Origin: Burhinus oedicnemus
Lineage: Eukaryota; Chordata; Aves; Charadriiformes; Burhinidae
Direction of reading: 5' to 3'
Assembly: GCA_008921705.1 (NCBI GenBank)
Contig: VFFE01007186.1
Span: 672,441-736,440 of the forward strand
Length of the DNA: 64,000 nucleotides
Part shown: in pieces, positions 15,309 through 26,753 of the stretch
Numbering within the stretch: the stretch's first letter is position 1
Layout: each line of letters opens with the position of its first letter
Notes under the pieces: generated by a model
The model's database searches: none
What the model saw: only the letters and a program-made list of their open reading frames with translations
Told to the model about the DNA's origin: nothing
Made by a program: the position numbers and the translations under genes

Positions 15309-15455
15309 TGTCGTGGTCTAACCCCAGCCAGCAGCTAGGACCACGCAGCCTCTTGCTCACCCCTTTTTACTCCCCCCCAGAATGGTAGGGAGAAGAGGGA
15401 GAAAAGGAGAGAAAAGGGGAAAAGAACCCAAACTCACGGGTTGATATAAAGACAG

Positions 15456-15461
15456 TTTAAT
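15456..15461 (-). promoter_or_regulatory. LTR polyadenylation signal ATTAAA
   Basis: TTTAAT on plus is ATTAAA on minus. The same hexamer in the same sequence context, followed by an AACTGTnTTTATnTCAACCC-like stretch, occurs in the plus-strand LTR at 38271. That conservation between two copies supports it as the retroviral poly(A) signal at the R region. Confidence 0.6.
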
Positions 15462-15617
15462 AGAACAATAATGGAAAAGGAAAATAACAATAGTAATAAT
15501 AATAGTGGTAAAAGAATTTACAAGACACAAGTCACTCTCACTGCCTGATGAATTGATTGTCCAGCCCAACCTGAGCAAAGATTGTGGATTCCACCCCTGC
15601 CCCCCAGCCAACCCCCA

Positions 15618-15625
15618 TTTATATA
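15618..15625 (-). promoter_or_regulatory. LTR TATA-like box
   Basis: TATATAAA on the minus strand lies about 160 bp upstream (in LTR sense) of the ATTAAA signal, as expected for a U3 promoter. The equivalent place in the other LTR reads GCAATAAAAC, so that copy has lost a good TATA box. Activity today is not implied. Confidence 0.5.
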
Positions 15626-15851
15626 CCAAGTATGACATCTATGGTACGGAATATTCCATTGGCCATTCTGTTATTCTGTGTATGCTCCTTCTCAGCTTCT
15701 ATGAGAAGCTGAAAAAAGTTCTTGACTAGTATAAACATCACCTAGCAACAACTAAAACAATATGCATTATTGACATTCCTTTCATACCACATCTGAAAAC
15801 ACAGCAAATTCTAGAAAGAAAATTAACTGTATCTCAGCTGAAATCAGGACA

Positions 15852-15856
15852 CCATG
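15852..15856. repeat. right 5-bp target site duplication of the minus LTR
   Basis: CCATG directly follows the LTR end and pairs with CCACG at 15304-15308, differing by one CpG transition. Confidence 0.6.
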
Positions 15857-18800
15857 GTATGGGCAGAGGTGTGGTGGACTACCTTTCAGGATAGAGTTAG
15901 TGGTGTCTAGTGGAATGGAGATGGACAATGACATGAAAGAGAATTAGGGAGGTGGCAGAAGGGACAGGAGAGCTGTACGCACCAGTATCATGTCTATGTT
16001 ACATGCTAACACTACCGTTAAGGGAATTAAGATCCTGCACCATGCTTGCCTTCCGGTTAGAGAGCACACACTGCCAGTTTGAGGTAGCTGGCACAGCCGT
16101 TCACTAGCACAGCCAAGGAAAAGGAAAAGAAGACTGTATGAGCTGGCTACAGAAAACAGGAAAAGTTCAAAAGACCCAGAACATGTACATGCATTGAACA
16201 TGTTCTCATTTGCCAGTAAAAGACATATTTTGTGGCTTTAAAGGGGTAAATAACACCTGATACATATCTCAGTATTTCATGGAGGGCCTTTAGCTTGATT
16301 CCTCCATGCTTTACATTTTGGTGAAGACATTTACAGATACGCATAAAAGGATAGGTGGATGACAAACTGAGTGAAAATGATGAGGTATTGCATTCACTTC
16401 ACTGACATATAAACAATCTTCTAGAATTTGAGGCAGAGCAGAATCATGTCCCCAGAGGTCTTAAAGATCCCAAGGTAGGCTCTGGAAGTACTAACAGTAA
16501 GAAATGTATTTTGCTTAGGGATTCTGGGGAGTCATTGATAGGAACTAAACAAAAAAGAATAATGCTTTTCTACCTTCTGCCATATAGGGAGCTGTTTATC
16601 TGTCACATTCGAACAGCCTCCAGTATCTCTAAAAAGACTTTGTTAGAAAGGGTTTTTCTGTTTGAGATGTAAGACTGTTACACAAAAGATACAAAGGCTT
16701 GATTCTCTTTTCCCTGCTAACTTTACTGAATGTAAAGAAATTACCCCAATTTGCATCAGCATCCATGAAGACGGAATCAGCCAAAGAATTCTGATCCAAC
16801 CAGGAATTGATCAGCAGGAAAAAAAACCATACAGAGAGAAAACACACAAGTAAGTGTGCAGGTATAGTCCAAAGTGTTGCATATCTCAAAACACGTATAA
16901 TTTCCATTTGGAGGCTTTTTGCGTTTTGGGGGTTTTTTTTATCAATGGATGAGTGAGCAAACCAAAAGCCTTGATGGGCAGATAAGAGTTGAAATGGAAA
17001 AGGACAGTAATGTTAAGATGAGTTAAAAGCTCTTTTTGACCCTATCCTTAACACCATCTCCCCAAATGCTTCCCCTGTGAACTTTTTGTGTTGTATTCAG
17101 TTTGCTGAAATAAGGGATAGAGAGGCCAAACCGAGGATCTATCCCGCTTCATTGAGTAAAGCTAGCCTACCAGAGAAGGTGATGGGTTAGAAGTTAATAC
17201 AAATGACAGTTCTAAGACAAAGTTAGCCAGCGCCTTCCTGTGGAGCCCAGTGCCGAGAAGGGGACCCCCTGCTGATCCCACTTCTTTACATTTCCTTTTG
17301 CTCTCCTTCCCCTTATCTGCAGGTCCTGCAGTGCCAGGCCAGGGGATCCTTATTAAAATACAATGTACTGTCACTAATAGAAGTGAGCAAAGCCTCATTA
17401 GCACAAGGGTTAGAAGAGGACTAGCTCTAATTACAGCTCACTTAGAAGACACAATCAAATGAATAGATAAACCCTTCAAGAGAGAAGTCAATTTTTTTCT
17501 TGCATTTGACCAAGAGTGGATTTCTTTTATACACTCCCTTAAAAGGAATCGAATTCATCTATTGACAGTTTTTTCCTGCAGAAATTCTTTCATCATATAG
17601 TTTCCACCAGAGGACATTTAAGTTGGCTGGGTGGGTGGCTAAGGGGCTGCTTGTGTTATTCGTGCCTGTGTTGGCCAGCAAAGGCACACTCTACAGCACT
17701 TACCTCCCATCAAAGGTGCAGCTTGGGAGGGGTAGCCTGGTCATTCAGATCCATCACATAGGAACTGTTCTTTCCATGAGCACACAATTGGTAATCAAAT
17801 GGTCCATTGCAATGTCTGGAGCACAGCTGTCACAAGGCAGGCAGGTTACTGCTTCTCCTCTGGGCACACATACCGGGAAAAAAAGTTAGAAATGTAATGA
17901 GCACTGTGAGTCAAAAATGTCCCTTAAACATTGGGATTGTAATTTTTACATCTTTGGTTTCACCTTCTAGCCTCCCTGAAAGGCTAGAGTGAAGAGCACA
18001 GGCATAAAGTGATTAGGAATAAGCATTTTTTTGAGGTAAGATAATTTTTTCATAATTTTACTGGGGAATCCTCAGATTTTTGTAAAGCTCTACAGAACTT
18101 TCCTATTTTGCAACACATTATTTTTGTCCAATTCTTTTTAATTATTTTTAGCAGTAAAATCCCCCCAACAGTAGGTCCTGGATGACCTGGTTCTGTCTGA
18201 GTTCCTGACCAAAGACATCCAAATTCTCCCAAGTTCTGCCTCTTAGGACTTTCCCTGTGCTTGCAAGTTCTCTCATTCCAACAGAAATGCTCATCAGATG
18301 TCTGCACAACAGTCACCATAAGATATGCATTTCGAAAATATTTTTTAGACACACAGTTTGTTACTCTGTTATGACTTGTGCTAGTTATAAATCTTATTTA
18401 AAGTCTTTATAATTGAAGTAATTTGCAAGGACATGGAGGTTTTATGCCACGCCATAGGTGAATTTACCAGAGCAGATGTTACAAAGTTACAATTTAGAGT
18501 CCTATTGCAAGTTATTTGGAAGCTTCTGGATCAAACCCAGCTCTGACAGTGCACGTTACTGGCCACAGATACAAAACGCAAGAGGACTTTTTCTAAGTCT
18601 TATCCATGACTCGGCTGTCGGTTTGTGCTGTACTATCACATCCTCTGTGCGCGGGGTCACGCTACCTTCTTTCATCTAATTTAGGAAGCCTACAGGCTGG
18701 TTTTCCTAAGTGCAGCTAAGAAAAAAGCATTGCAGCAAAGAGTGTGAAAATACAATGGCCACAGCCCCCTTTCACTGGTTTATAAACGGCTTGCTACATG

Positions 18801-18938
18801 AAAGGAGGAGGACTGTTTTCCTTTTGCGGACCTGCTTTGACATATAAAGAGAGGAATCTCCTCTATGCTCCTCCACCACTGCACTAGTACTAGCCACCGA
18901 CTTTGCTGCTAAAATACAGACTAGGTGGCGTGTTTGGG

Positions 18939-18950
18939 TTTTTTTTTTTT
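18939..18950 (+). repeat. poly-T run (T12)
   Basis: A pure T12 homopolymer follows GTTTGGG. No attached retroposon is recognised. Confidence 0.85.
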
Positions 18951-20520
18951 CAAATGTGAAAAGTTATGAGACCTTCTTCCCAAGAGGACCAAACCTCTGC
19001 AGGATACTCAAATATTCTGAGTGCCCATCTAAGATGAGTAATATTCTCATCTAAAACTGTGCCTTATTACAGGGTTTTTATAGAAAAGAGCTTTTTTAAA
19101 TGAAAATGATACAAATAATAATTAGTTATAGAATATTTTGTGGATAATAGTAGTGTTTGCATTACAAAAGTTGTCTTTTGGACTATTCTCATCTTTAAGG
19201 TATTTGGTGGCTCTCAAAGGGCACAAGACATCTAAATGTTTGAGTGGATCTGAGGCGAAACACAGAAAACTGATTACACATGCTTATCAAGCAACACCTT
19301 ACTAATAAATACAATTCTCTGTATGAACAAATGGTTGCACTAGGACTTTAATCAACTGGTCTTACACTATTTCTAAAGAAAATAGATGACAGCCATGAAA
19401 GCAGTAACCATTGTAACCACTGAAGACAACGTGCCATATAACCTTTCATGAACTGAAGTCACCAGCACATTCAAGATCTAGATCCATTTGCTAAGGCGGA
19501 ATAATTCCTTGCAGCATCATCTCCAACACTCTCTGCAATCTACCTATTAACTATTTATTTATTCAAAATATCCTCTCAGACTATATGAGAAATTATGGCC
19601 CCTTTTGTCAATAAACAAATTTAGATATTTATCATAACATGGTCATAATTTATAGGGCTTTCCCCCCTTTTTATTTTGTGTGTTCATAGCGAATTCTTTC
19701 TTTCTGCTAAGGCTTAATGAAAAAAAAAATCAAAACTAAATCCATGGAAGTTAAGTTTAATGCAACAAATGATCAATACTGGGTGAACACAAAACCATGG
19801 ATAACTGCATCAGCTGGAACCTTTAGATGGCAAAATGTTCATAATTAAAGAGGCCAAAATTAAATTGTTTTTCTTTAATTATAGTTATATTAAATTCTGT
19901 TGTATGGTATACCAACCAAATCAAATTAATTATGTCTGAAAAATAAAGTCTGAACACAACTGGTCTTGAAAAAAGAGAGAGAGATCAAAAAAGGATTCAT
20001 TCTTGTTCAAGTAATGAGAACATTCTTTTAAGTGCTTATCAATATGGAAGTTAATTTGCACAGCATATTATCTATCAAAACTCAGAATATGATTCAAACA
20101 AAGGGTTTTGTCTTCAAACAATAGGCTATTAAACATTGTTCTGTGGAAAACTCAGTTTTGCAGTGGTTTGGGTTTTTTTTTTTGTATTTCGGGAGAGATT
20201 CTCAGCTGGTGTATATTAGCCTCATACTGTTGATATGAGAAGATCTAAGATGGTTTTCACAGCTTTGAAGAGGAGATTGATCCATACATCTAGCTGAGAA
20301 AGTTGATATTTTTCATTATAATGTTCACATAAAAGGCATGCCTTAATTCATGTATTATTCTAAAAATCTTTTTTTTCTCTGTAATTTTCCCCAGGTCTCC
20401 CTAACACTTTTGCTGCCTTCAAGAATAAAGAACTGGAGCAGAATGTTAGCACTTCTGAGTCAGTATCACTCTACAATGATCTTTAAAGACATAAAGGACA
20501 GAGCTTTCTTAAGCGCCTTA

Positions 20521-20549
20521 AATTCCATTAGAAGTCAATAAGAATTTGG
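20521..20549. repeat. ancient palindromic element remnant
   Basis: The stretch ATTCCATTAGAAGTCAAT followed by AAGAATTTGG matches, with a few changes, the CATTGAAGTCAATGG core flanked by AATTT(GG) arms. I know this as a recurrent old palindromic interspersed element of turtles, crocodilians, birds and some mammalian conserved regions. Only about 29 bp is left, so the call is tentative. Confidence 0.35.
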
Positions 20550-20633
20550 AAACTTTCAACATATTACTAGGGAAATTCAGCACTGCAGAACCTGAAGTGA
20601 AATGCAGAAACTTTGTCTCTGTTACTTATTTTG

Positions 20634-20650
20634 TATTATTATTATTATTA
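20634..20650 (+). repeat. (TTA)n microsatellite
   Basis: A short pure trinucleotide run of about five and a half TAT/ATT units. Confidence 0.8.
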
Positions 20651-22851
20651 CCTTTTAGAGACACCAAAACTGCCTCTGCTCTTTCCAAACTGAGAGTGGC
20701 ATCACATGTTTGGATTTATAGTTGCACCAAGTATAAAGCAGAAAGCAGAACAAATTACCCCTTTTTTATGTTTATAAGAATCCTCCAAAATCTCAGCTAG
20801 GTTATAATGCTCCCATATCTTACTGTTTTTCTCTACATTGCCATCAAAATAGATAACTGCAGGAATAAGTTGACCTTATCTTGCGGAAAACTTTGAAAAT
20901 GTGAGTGAAAAAAAAATCAAAACTATTTGTCAGATAGTCTAAAACATCAGGTCTGAGCAGCAGGAATCATGATACAGGAAGAAAGCCAGCAGTTGAGAAC
21001 CTAAAAATATCTTTCCTCTTCCACTTTGCCATGGTCCTATTATAGCTTAAGCAACAAACACTGTGTTTTTTTCTCTATAACCTTTAGCTTAATAGCTGTC
21101 TGTAAAAACTTCCTTTAAATGCAAATACACTCTTTACAGTAAAAGTCATGACCCTATACTCTATTGCACACTGTAAATCCAGAAGAAAGCTATCAAAACC
21201 TATGAAACTATGTCCGTAAAAAGTTACAGTAAATAAATGAGAAATTGAGCCCTGTATATTAGTAAGCTGAGTAATATTTTAATGGCTTGCATTTCGCACT
21301 ATTAATCAAGTGGTATATACAAAAACCAAAAGTGGTCTTATTTTTCACTGAAGTCTTAGAAGTTGTGTCAAGTTATTGCAGTCTCCTTGGGATATGAAAT
21401 TTATTCCTTTCTGCTTTTATTTGTCACTAGAGGTACGTGGCAGAGACTGCAAATTTTACACAATACCTCACTTTTTCAGGGGATCTAGTATAACTGATAA
21501 AATGAATATCTCCTTAACAGAGTAGAACGATCTGCTTTACTATACAAATCTGTAACATGCTTGCAGATTGCCTTGCACCCAGAGGTAAATTACACCATAA
21601 ACAAAGCAAGCATGGAAGTATCCACAGAGGTATCCACAGCTGGATGTAGCCAGTGGGTGCATTTGAAGAGGACATATGACCAGGATGCAGGAGCATCCCG
21701 GCCTTCCCCAGTTGTCAGCAGCCTGTAGCTTTTGCTGGCATGCAGCAAAAATGTAAATCCCCCTTTCTGCCAAACACAGAGGTGGAACAGTGCAAAGGTT
21801 ATAATTTCTTGGGCTACACATGCTGTTCTCCAGTTATATTAAATCCTGCTCAGCTGTCATTAACTGTTTGTCCAGGGCTGATTCACGCTGAGAAAAAGGC
21901 AGGATAAGTGAAAGCACAAGAGCAATTACAATGTAAACTAGGTATAAGAAAGATGAGTCGAACCACCATACTTCAGCAGCACTAGTGTGAAAAATATTCT
22001 CCTTATTATAATGATTTTCTGACAATCCCAAATAAATGAAGCCCCTAATTTGGATTTTTCAAGTCTTAAGTGCAGAAAAAGGGTTTAGGCCATAAGTATT
22101 CCATTCAGTTTCTTTCAAAATGGGGTGAAAAAACATGGTACGTGCATATAGAGATATGGAAAAGACAATTTTTCAGGCTTAGTAACTCAGCCAGACTTGG
22201 TGAAAGCACAGTGGGCCCAATCTGGAGAATTACTGTAATCTCTCAGATCCCATAAACCCCCTGTGAGCTTTTCCTCACCCTTTTCCCACAGATTTCACAT
22301 GGTATTTGGATGCTGAGAGGTTGCGTACCTGAGCAGCCTCTGCAGAGCTGCGTGGCCTGTCCATACTTGCTGCCCCCCAGGAGCCACATATTTGCTTGCG
22401 GATACAAATATGATGGTTGGCTTGTGGGTTTTCCGCCCCGTGCACGGGATAACTCCAAGCACGCAGTCTTCCTTCCCACCAAGTGCTACATTTGCTTTCC
22501 ATGATAATTATTGTTGTACAAGATTTATGACAGCTATTCGGAAAGGGAATGTAAAAGAGAGAGGGGTTTTTTTTCTTGGTTTTGTGTTTGTTTTTCTTTT
22601 TTATAATCCTAAGTAAATCTTTGTCTTTACTGGATGGCAGGGAGGAAAGACTTTATCAAAATAAGCTACACTTGGAGTTCTACCTGGCTGCTAAAGCAAC
22701 TCAGTCATTATCTTTAACCTTATCAATATCCTGAATGTCAGCCGAACAAGGCAGCTAGAAAATTTCAGTAAACAGAACAGGGAACAACAGGGAGGATGTG
22801 GTAATCTAAATCAGAAATCAATCATCCAAGAAGCTTTTTCAAATGGAAAAG

Positions 22852-22863
22852 AAAAAAAAAAAA
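22852..22863 (+). repeat. poly-A run (A12)
   Basis: A homopolymer run of twelve A inside the candidate regulatory block, with no attached retroposon visible. Confidence 0.8.
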
Positions 22864-23080
22864 GAGGCAATCAACTGCCAGCCATTCTCCCCCCAAAAAG
22901 AAAGGTTTTTTTTCTCTGAGTCTCTTTCATGTGCACCACAGTGTTTCTGCAAACAAAAATAATAAGGGCTCTCAGGTCCTTCAAACAAAGTGAAACATAA
23001 TCCCTTCACAGAGAGTGCATCAATAAATGAATGGAGTTCCTCGGTCTGTTTGGAAGAGCAGTATCAGCTACGCTTGGGGA

Positions 23081-23103
23081 TCTTAATAATACTCTTATTA
23101 AGA
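23081..23103. repeat. 9-bp perfect inverted repeat with homeodomain-like arms
   Basis: TCTTAATAA and TTATTAAGA are exact reverse complements round a 5-nt spacer TACTC. Each arm carries a TTAATA/TATTAA homeodomain-type core, so the site has the shape of a dyad for a homeodomain dimer. It may also be chance. Confidence 0.5.
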
Positions 23104-24610
23104 ACCAGAGCAGTTCAGTTGATTTGTTTTTCCTGTAACACCTGAAGCAACAAAAGTCCAGTGAGAGCACAAGAAATGGTTTTTCTTAGGTCAGACTTTG
23201 AAAATCATTTTCCCTCCTTGGCAGCACCCTGTCAGTCAAACTCCACAGGAGAGGAAAGGGTCGTCTTGCCAATGCATTTTCTGAGAGGAAAGAAGTGGAG
23301 CTGCATGTTACAGAGAAATTAATATGCCATTGAGAGCAACCTCCAAGAAAAAAAAGTAATCTGATTTATTAGTTTCCAAAATTACCTTTTTATGATGGGA
23401 ATTTCATTTTCTTAGCAAAGCCACAATCTGTACTCTAGTGGGTGTAAAATCCAGATGCTTGGGGTTTTGTATTTTTTTAAATCTTTCTTGCTTATCTAGA
23501 TGTAGAGATTTTTAAGGCAGGGACGTTATATAACCAATTGTTTTGAGCTGTTCTCACACAACTGGCACTTGCTTGAGCCGACAGACATTACCGCAGTACA
23601 AAAAACCACGGACCAGACCTCTAGCTGGTTAAACAAACGCAGCTTCATTAAAAACAATGGGTCCTCACCTATATCTACCAGCTAAGCAACAGGACCCTGA
23701 TTTTCAAAACACTAAAAATTATGGGTTTATCAATAATTTCTTCTTCTTTATTTTATTATAGGTAAATTATAATACAAGTTTGTAACTACTTCCAACCACC
23801 TCTCCTTCAGAAGCAGTTATTTAGACTGAGAGCCCAAGTCCAGTCTTTCACTACAAAATAGAGTGAGTTTCCCATCACACCAAATAAACTCAGGAAAGCT
23901 TGGCATCAGATCCTGAAAAATGCAAAATCTTGGAAACTGGTGGTAACTTACAGGTGAAAACTATTTGGAAATCTAACTCCCAGAAGCTCAAAGGCAATAC
24001 TTTAGCACCAAGCTATTAAAAACCCAGATAATGTTCTCTCTCTCTTCACATATTCTTTCAGTGATTCTACTGCATCAAATATTAGCACTGCAAATTTAAT
24101 GTTGATTTGATGCTGATTGAAGATATGTCTCCTAGAAAGTAATTTGTTGCAGTAAAAAGAGTTCAGTGGATCGAACCTCGTGCACGGGATGGAACACATG
24201 CAATAAAAACAGATCAGTAGATCAGCCCCTCCGTCTCCTCAGGGGATTTATTTCAGATTATCCTAGTCCCCTGGACTCAGTATCCCTGTGACACATAGAA
24301 TTCAAAGATGTTCAAAAGAGGAGCCATTGGTCTAAAATCTTATGGCCTATTTGGGACTTGGACAACACTGGTGGAGAGCAGTCTGGTGTCTCTGGTTCAG
24401 TTTCTTTAAATACATGCAAAACGTGGACCACTATCAAGTTATTTGTCTTTCCCCACACTGCAAAATTAACTACTGTATTTTAACATCTGGAAACTGGGTT
24501 ATTTGTAAAGATACCACAAGTGCATGTTACACCTCTGCAGGGAGGGGTATACCCCACAAGTTTCTTTTCCTCTAACAGCTTTGCAGCCTCTGAATCGTCA
24601 CAGCTTGCTC

Positions 24611-24700
24611 CCGGTAACTTCTCACACAACTGTTTTACCAGATTAGGGTGATCCAAAGGTAATTTCTTAAGCCACTGTTTCACCAGATTGGGGTGATCTG
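24611..24700 (-). repeat. 45-bp tandem duplication, in frame on minus strand
   Basis: Two adjacent 45-bp units (24611-24655 and 24656-24700) are clearly related; their best 28-bp core (24627-24654 against 24672-24699) matches at 24 of 28 bases. On the minus strand both units read in one open frame as DHPNLVKQ(W/L)..(K/E)KLP. Over that core several differences fall at third positions (for example CCC/CCT and GTG/GTA, both silent). The frame continues to a stop at 24480 and is blocked upstream by TGA a few codons before the repeat. I recognise no protein family. It could be a decayed coding fragment or simply a non-coding duplication of 45 bp, a multiple of three by chance. Confidence 0.7.
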
Positions 24701-25333
24701 AAGATTTTCATTCAAGGAGTAGCACTTCTGAAGGAGTAAAGTTATCTGCAATTTGGGTAGTATATATAAAGCTGTGGTATATAACTGTGGCAATCACATC
24801 TGTTGTTCTGTAAATTATTCTCTGAGAAGTTCATTCCCAAAACTGCTATTTCCTGAAAGCAAAGGGTGTTTTTCTGTTTATAGACAGACCTCTTTCACAG
24901 TCACAGGTAACTCAAGACAATGCTATCCCTATGGTCAGTTTGAACATCTACAATGTAATGTGTTTCCACAAATAACCATTTGTCATTATTGTTTTAATGC
25001 TGATAAACAGGGCATCATTAAAATCTTGTTGCTGTTTACTCACCACTGCTACGGTATGCATCACTTTTTTTAGATTGCATTTGGGACTATAATAAGGAGA
25101 GCAGTAAAACTGGGATAATGTTCAGTTCTTTGGAGTAGGTATTTTACGAGTTGCGGTTTGTGAGATCAGTCACAGAAGAGAAGTCAGAGCCAGTTTACTT
25201 TGTTGTTTTGGTTTTTTTTTTAAATTTTGTTTCTGGAATTTCAGAGGAATAAAAAAGAGGTTTGGGCTTTGATTAAAAATATGCCACTCAAATTATTTTA
25301 GCAGATAAAACGTGCATAATACCCCAACACAAA

Positions 25334-25367
25334 ACTGTCTTTTCCATAAAACCGTCTTTTCTATAAA
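25334..25367 (+). repeat. 17-bp tandem duplication
   Basis: ACTGTCTTTTCCATAAA is followed directly by ACCGTCTTTTCTATAAA, 15 of 17 identical. A third, worse copy may follow (CTAAACTTTTCTATTAAA). Confidence 0.75.
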
Positions 25368-25484
25368 ACACTCCTAAACTTTTCTATTAAAATAAAAAAT
25401 ATATAAGATATCACAGTTCTTATCAATGAGCAATGACAGAGCTAATTATAGTACAGCTCATCCAGCCTTTGTAATATCTGAGAA

Positions 25485-25540
25485 ATCTCACTTAAATTAA
25501 TGGAACGACATGGATCTCAATAAGCACAGAATTAATTTTG
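25485..25540. repeat. ancient palindromic element remnant
   Basis: CACTTAAATTAATGGAAC followed by GACATGGATCTCAATAAGCACAG resembles half of the amniote CATTGAAGTTAATGGGA...GTAAG...AGCAC palindromic element. The match is from memory of the consensus and is degenerate. Confidence 0.3.
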
Positions 25541-26643
25541 TGTTTAATACCAGCTAGTCCTGAATCTTTCATTCCTTAGTTGTTCGCTGCCACTTGCAAA
25601 ACTAACAAACAGTCAAAATGTTTGAATCTGAGAAGCTATGGGTCATGAGCATGGCAATTTTTTATCCATGAAGTCTTTGAAGAGAAATCATCACATAAGA
25701 TGCATATGCCATATTTTCAGCAAATACTTGACAAGCCAAAAGCCTGTAATAGTTGTATTGCTAAAGGAAAGAGGTTGTACACTTATTAATACCTGTCCTA
25801 CTTTCCTAACCCTATCATTTTGAGCTTTACCAATTGTATATCACAAATTTAACAACTGAAGAAATCTGCACCACCCTTAGTGTCACTCTTTGGGAACATT
25901 TTATACTTTGGTAAGTACACATTATTTCCCAAGCCATCTGTGTCAGCAATTCTATAGACCTTCTATAATTACCATGTTAATAATTTTTGAGTCCAGAGAT
26001 GTAGTATTTGGTTGAGGCATTCCTTAAATTTGGCTATCGTTTAAAGTTTAATCACATTGCTTCCTCATTTTGTGGTATGCACGCCACGGACCATAATGTA
26101 AAATGAAAAGGCAAGACAAGAACTGCTAATCCAGTAGTAAAATTTGTTCTTCTTTGCATTCTACACACATGGCCATATGGACACACAAAAGCCTGAAGCA
26201 AAAATGATCAACTGGTATTGAAGATCTAACACTGATTGCTAGCAATAAAAGTGCTCCCTGGACAGACAGCAATAATAAAAACAGGCCACCATTCAGGGCC
26301 CATATAGCTATTGCTTTTAAAGGTAATTGCAGCATCTGCTTCTTGAAGTAGTTTAAAACCAATGTAAAGATCTTGCTTCTGTCTCACTGAATGGCAAGCA
26401 GCACTGAGTAAAGAGTGAAAAGGTTTTGAACACAGCTATACTGGAGTGCGCTACCAGGTCAGAAGTGAAGGCAGAAACAGCTGCTTTTTCAATAGACTCA
26501 TCAGAGCTTCTCCATGCTCGCTGCACTTGCCCACAAGACTCCAGCACAGACTATTGTGTTGTATTTTTTTTGCTGTGGGAACTTCACTCTTAAGAAACAA
26601 ATGGACTGGCTTAACTATTAAGTGTCAATCAAATTGACTATAA

Positions 26644-26655
26644 GGGCGGGGGGGG
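26644..26655 (+). repeat. G-rich run
   Basis: GGG C GGGGGGGG. It has too few separate G-runs for a canonical G-quadruplex. Recorded because it is the longest G homopolymer in the window. Confidence 0.8.
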
Positions 26656-26720
26656 AACTATTTTAAAAATTTAATTAGCTTTCATCCTCTGATCGTTCTA
26701 TGCATTTGCATGGTTCAGAT

Positions 26721-26753
26721 TGCCTCATTTAAGTCAATGAAATTCTGATGAGG
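26721..26753. repeat. ancient palindromic element remnant
   Basis: TGCCTCATTTAAGTCAATGA followed by AATTCTGATGAGG keeps the (C)ATTGAAGTCAATG core and the flanking AATTCTG..GAGG. The ends CCTCAT and ATGAGG are reverse complements, consistent with a fold-back element. Confidence 0.4.

Larger units (their letters stand above)
15309..15851 (-). mobile_element. solo LTR of an avian endogenous retrovirus (minus strand)
   Basis: This is a 543-bp element bounded by TG at 15309-15310 and CA-type ends, with no internal retroviral sequence on either side, so it is a solo LTR left by recombination between the two LTRs of a provirus. Read on the minus strand it opens with a TGTCC-type end and a GCTGAGATACAGTTAA-like stretch, has a TATA-like TATATAAA (15618-15625), and an ATTAAA signal (15456-15461) just before the 3' part. 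It closes with a TGGGGTTAGACCACGACA-like end. The second LTR at 37893-38402 is the same family in the opposite orientation and aligns over most of its length. I recognise the family as widespread in bird genomes; the exact subfamily name is not certain (ERVL-like from the 5-bp duplication). Open frames inside it are chance. Confidence 0.9.
22690..23660. promoter_or_regulatory. candidate conserved non-coding block
   Basis: This stretch differs from its surroundings: moderate GC, few homopolymers apart from an A12 at 22852, and a concentration of developmental factor motifs. It holds a PBX/HOX-like ATCAATCA (22817-22824), a perfect TCTTAATAA/TTATTAAGA dyad (23081-23103), a MEIS-like CTGTCAGTCAAAC (about 23230) and an ATTAATATGCCATTG homeobox-like stretch (about 23319). 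It has no reading frame of note. Enhancer function is inferred only from motif density; the sequence cannot show conservation. Confidence 0.25.
15857..24610. other. gene-free unique sequence
   Basis: No gene is recognised. The stretch is AT-rich unique sequence with short chance frames. Features inside it are listed separately: a T12 run at 18939, a TTA repeat at 20634, an ancient palindromic remnant at 20521 and a candidate regulatory block at 22690-23660. Two places look like good 3' splice sites (polypyrimidine plus CAG at 17332 and CCCCAG at 20394), but no matching donor-flanked exon with a known domain follows. The patch at 22270-22490 is more GC-rich and contains a perfect 12-bp palindrome CCCGTGCACGGG (22437-22448). 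Confidence 0.6.

Noticed and set aside
15357..15729. Open frames on both strands near 15.4-15.7 kb
   Set aside because: They lie inside the solo LTR and do not correspond to retroviral genes, which an LTR lacks.
17250..17462. Small secreted-protein-like frame (hydrophobic N-terminus)
   Set aside because: It opens with GTG, not ATG, and the hydrophobic part is the translation of a polypyrimidine tract before a splice-like CAG.
22437..24190. Shared CGTGCACGGGAT at 22439 and 24179
   Set aside because: Only about 12 bp match and flanks differ; treated as coincidence.
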